DNA of 59,438 nt from Dehalococcoidia bacterium (GTDB lineage Bacteria; Chloroflexota; Dehalococcoidia; Tepidiformales; Tepidiformaceae): the NCBI GenBank assembly GCA_009841435.1, contig VXLW01000016.1, positions 4,717-64,154 on the forward strand, in the 5' to 3' direction. Shown piece after piece: positions 58,352-59,438 of this stretch. The notes under the pieces were generated by a model. The model made no database searches. It saw only the letters and a program-made list of their open reading frames with translations, and was not told the DNA's origin. A program made the translations under genes and the position numbers. Each line of letters begins with the position of its first letter. The first letter of the stretch is position 1.

Positions 58352-59438
58352 CGGCCCAGGACCTCGTCGGCGTAGGTGGTGGTGATGTGGCCGTCCGCCT
58401 CGAGCTTCGCGTACTCCTCGTCGCTTATGCCGAGCAGCTCGCGGTAAACGTAGTCGTTGTGCTCGCCGAGGAGGGCCGGGGCGGTGCGAATGGTCACGTC
58501 GGAGCGGGAGAAGGTGAAGGACGGGGCGGGGAACTCGGTAGTGGGGTAGTCCTCGGTCGCCTCAAGTCGCTGGAAGGCGGGCGACTGGATGGCGTGCGAG
58601 TCCTCGGTCACGTCCTTCGCGCTGAGGACCGGTCCGGCGGTGACGCCGACCTCCTGGAGGTCGCGGAACAGCTCCTCGCGGTCTCGGTGGGCGATCCAGG
58701 CGGCGAGCTCCTCCTCGATGGCGTCCTCGGCAGCGCGGCGACCCTCGGCCGTGGCGAGCTCGGGGGCCGTCGCCCAGGAAGGGCGGCCAAGGTAGTCGAC
58801 GAGCGCCGCCCACTCGGCGTCGCTGCGGCAGCTTAGGGCGAGCCACTGCTCCTCGCCGCGGGCGGCGAAGACGCCGTTGGGGGCGAAGCCCTCGGTGCTG
58901 CGATTGCCGATGGAGCCCGCGGCGCGCCCGTTCCAGGCGGCGTCGAGGGCGGCCTGGGGAAACATCGAGGCGGAGCACTCGGCCTGGGCCAGCTCGATGG
59001 TCTGGCCCTGGCCCGTGCGGCGGCGGTGGCGGAGGGCGGCGAGCGCGGCGAAACCGCCGTGCATGCCCACGAAGAAGTCGCCGGCGAACGTCTGGATGTT
59101 CGTCTCGGGGGCGGAGTCACGGTAGCCGCGCAGGATGGTCGAGCCGGCGACGCCATCGATGTGCGCGCCGTAGCCGCGGCCCTCGACGTAGGCTCCGGTG
59201 CGGCCGTAGGCGGGCAGGTGCAGGATGACGATGTCGGGGCGGGCGGCGCGGATGGCGTCGTCGTCGAGGCCAAGCTTCTCCAGCGTGCCCCGCGCGAGGT
59301 TCTCGGCGAGCACATCGCTGATGGCGATCAGGCTCTTGACGATGGCGAGGCCCTCGGGGCGGCGGCTATCGACGGTGAAGGAGCGCTTGTTGCGAATGAC
59401 GTGGATGAAGGCGGGGCTGTTGTTCCAGGGGCGGGGGC
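58348..59438 (-). CDS. CaiB/BaiF CoA-transferase family III (5' partial)
   Basis: About 363 residues visible, cut by the window end; the frame stays open upstream of 59313 (PAFIHVIRNKRSFTVDSRRP precedes LAENLARGTLEKLGLDDDAI). GAHIDGVAGSTILRGYRDS and FFVGMHGGFAALAALRHRRR hold the usual catalytic-loop region. It is a third paralogue of the family. It is convergent with menA. Confidence 0.9.
   Translation of the reverse strand, partial: PRPWNNSPAFIHVIRNKRSFTVDSRRPEGLAIVKSLIAISDVLAENLARGTLEKLGLDDDAIRAARPDIVILHLPAYGRTGAYVEGRGYGAHIDGVAGSTILRGYRDSAPETNIQTFAGDFFVGMHGGFAALAALRHRRRTGQGQTIELAQAECSASMFPQAALDAAWNGRAAGSIGNRSTEGFAPNGVFAARGEEQWLALSCRSDAEWAALVDYLGRPSWATAPELATAEGRRAAEDAIEEELAAWIAHRDREELFRDLQEVGVTAGPVLSAKDVTEDSHAIQSPAFQRLEATEDYPTTEFPAPSFTFSRSDVTIRTAPALLGEHNDYVYRELLGISDEEYAKLEADGHITTTYADEVLGR

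Overview
The window is GC-rich, and most of it looks like the chromosome of a Chloroflexota bacterium, probably class Dehalococcoidia. This is inferred from gene content: menaquinone genes, three CaiB/BaiF CoA-transferases, an F420-type luciferase-like oxidoreductase, a fused AccD-AccA, Tat, an A2-type cytochrome oxidase and large serine recombinases. No 16S gene is present, so the assignment is not proven.

Layout. Bases 1-4010 are a MacAB-like efflux operon (adaptor, ATPase and permease joined by GTGA overlaps). Bases 4011-25400 are accessory DNA: an UnbV/ASPIC remnant, an amidohydrolase, an NAD-dependent epimerase, a truncated Rieske gene fused in frame to an unrelated ORF, a frameshifted small membrane protein, a GTGA-coupled restriction-modification pair, hypothetical proteins, a HelD-like helicase with zinc fingers, an intact replication-relaxation-type protein with two decayed relatives nearby, a Cys-repeat lipoprotein, a small protein and an HTH protein divergent across a symmetry-rich control region, a gene broken in an A5/T5 run, and an active-looking large serine integrase whose reading frame runs antisense through a tRNA-Ala(GGC) gene. 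That end looks like an integration boundary; the other boundary was not found.

Bases 25556-40800 are housekeeping. One long minus-strand cluster runs yceD-rpmF-fabD-fabG-nusB-acpP-tatB-tatC-udg-rnj-ftsK-accDA, linking fatty-acid synthesis, transcription, Tat export, RNA turnover and chromosome segregation. Divergent from it is a plus-strand set: a coiled-coil Zn-ribbon protein, a large serine-recombinase homologue that has lost its catalytic residues, RNase HI and the RNase P RNA.

Bases 40807-45186 are a respiratory operon (coxB-coxA-coxC plus a multi-domain cupredoxin protein) behind a near-consensus promoter overlapped by a 14-nt palindrome. Bases 45208-59438 hold CoA-transferases, hflX, a lipoprotein esterase, a DUF4160/DUF2442 pair, a DapL-like aminotransferase, flavin/F420 oxidoreductases, a zinc-ribbon protein, an aberrant phosphotransferase, a crotonase, menG, menA and a third CoA-transferase cut by the window end.

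The most unusual observations are: the catalytically dead, operon-embedded serine recombinase; the oxidase-operon fusion of membrane, ABM-like and cupredoxin domains; the TGGGGCA motif clusters and HTH/replication-relaxation relatives in the island; two small-gene insertions each flanked by a copy of the 3' end of the neighbouring core gene; and the in-frame Rieske chimera.
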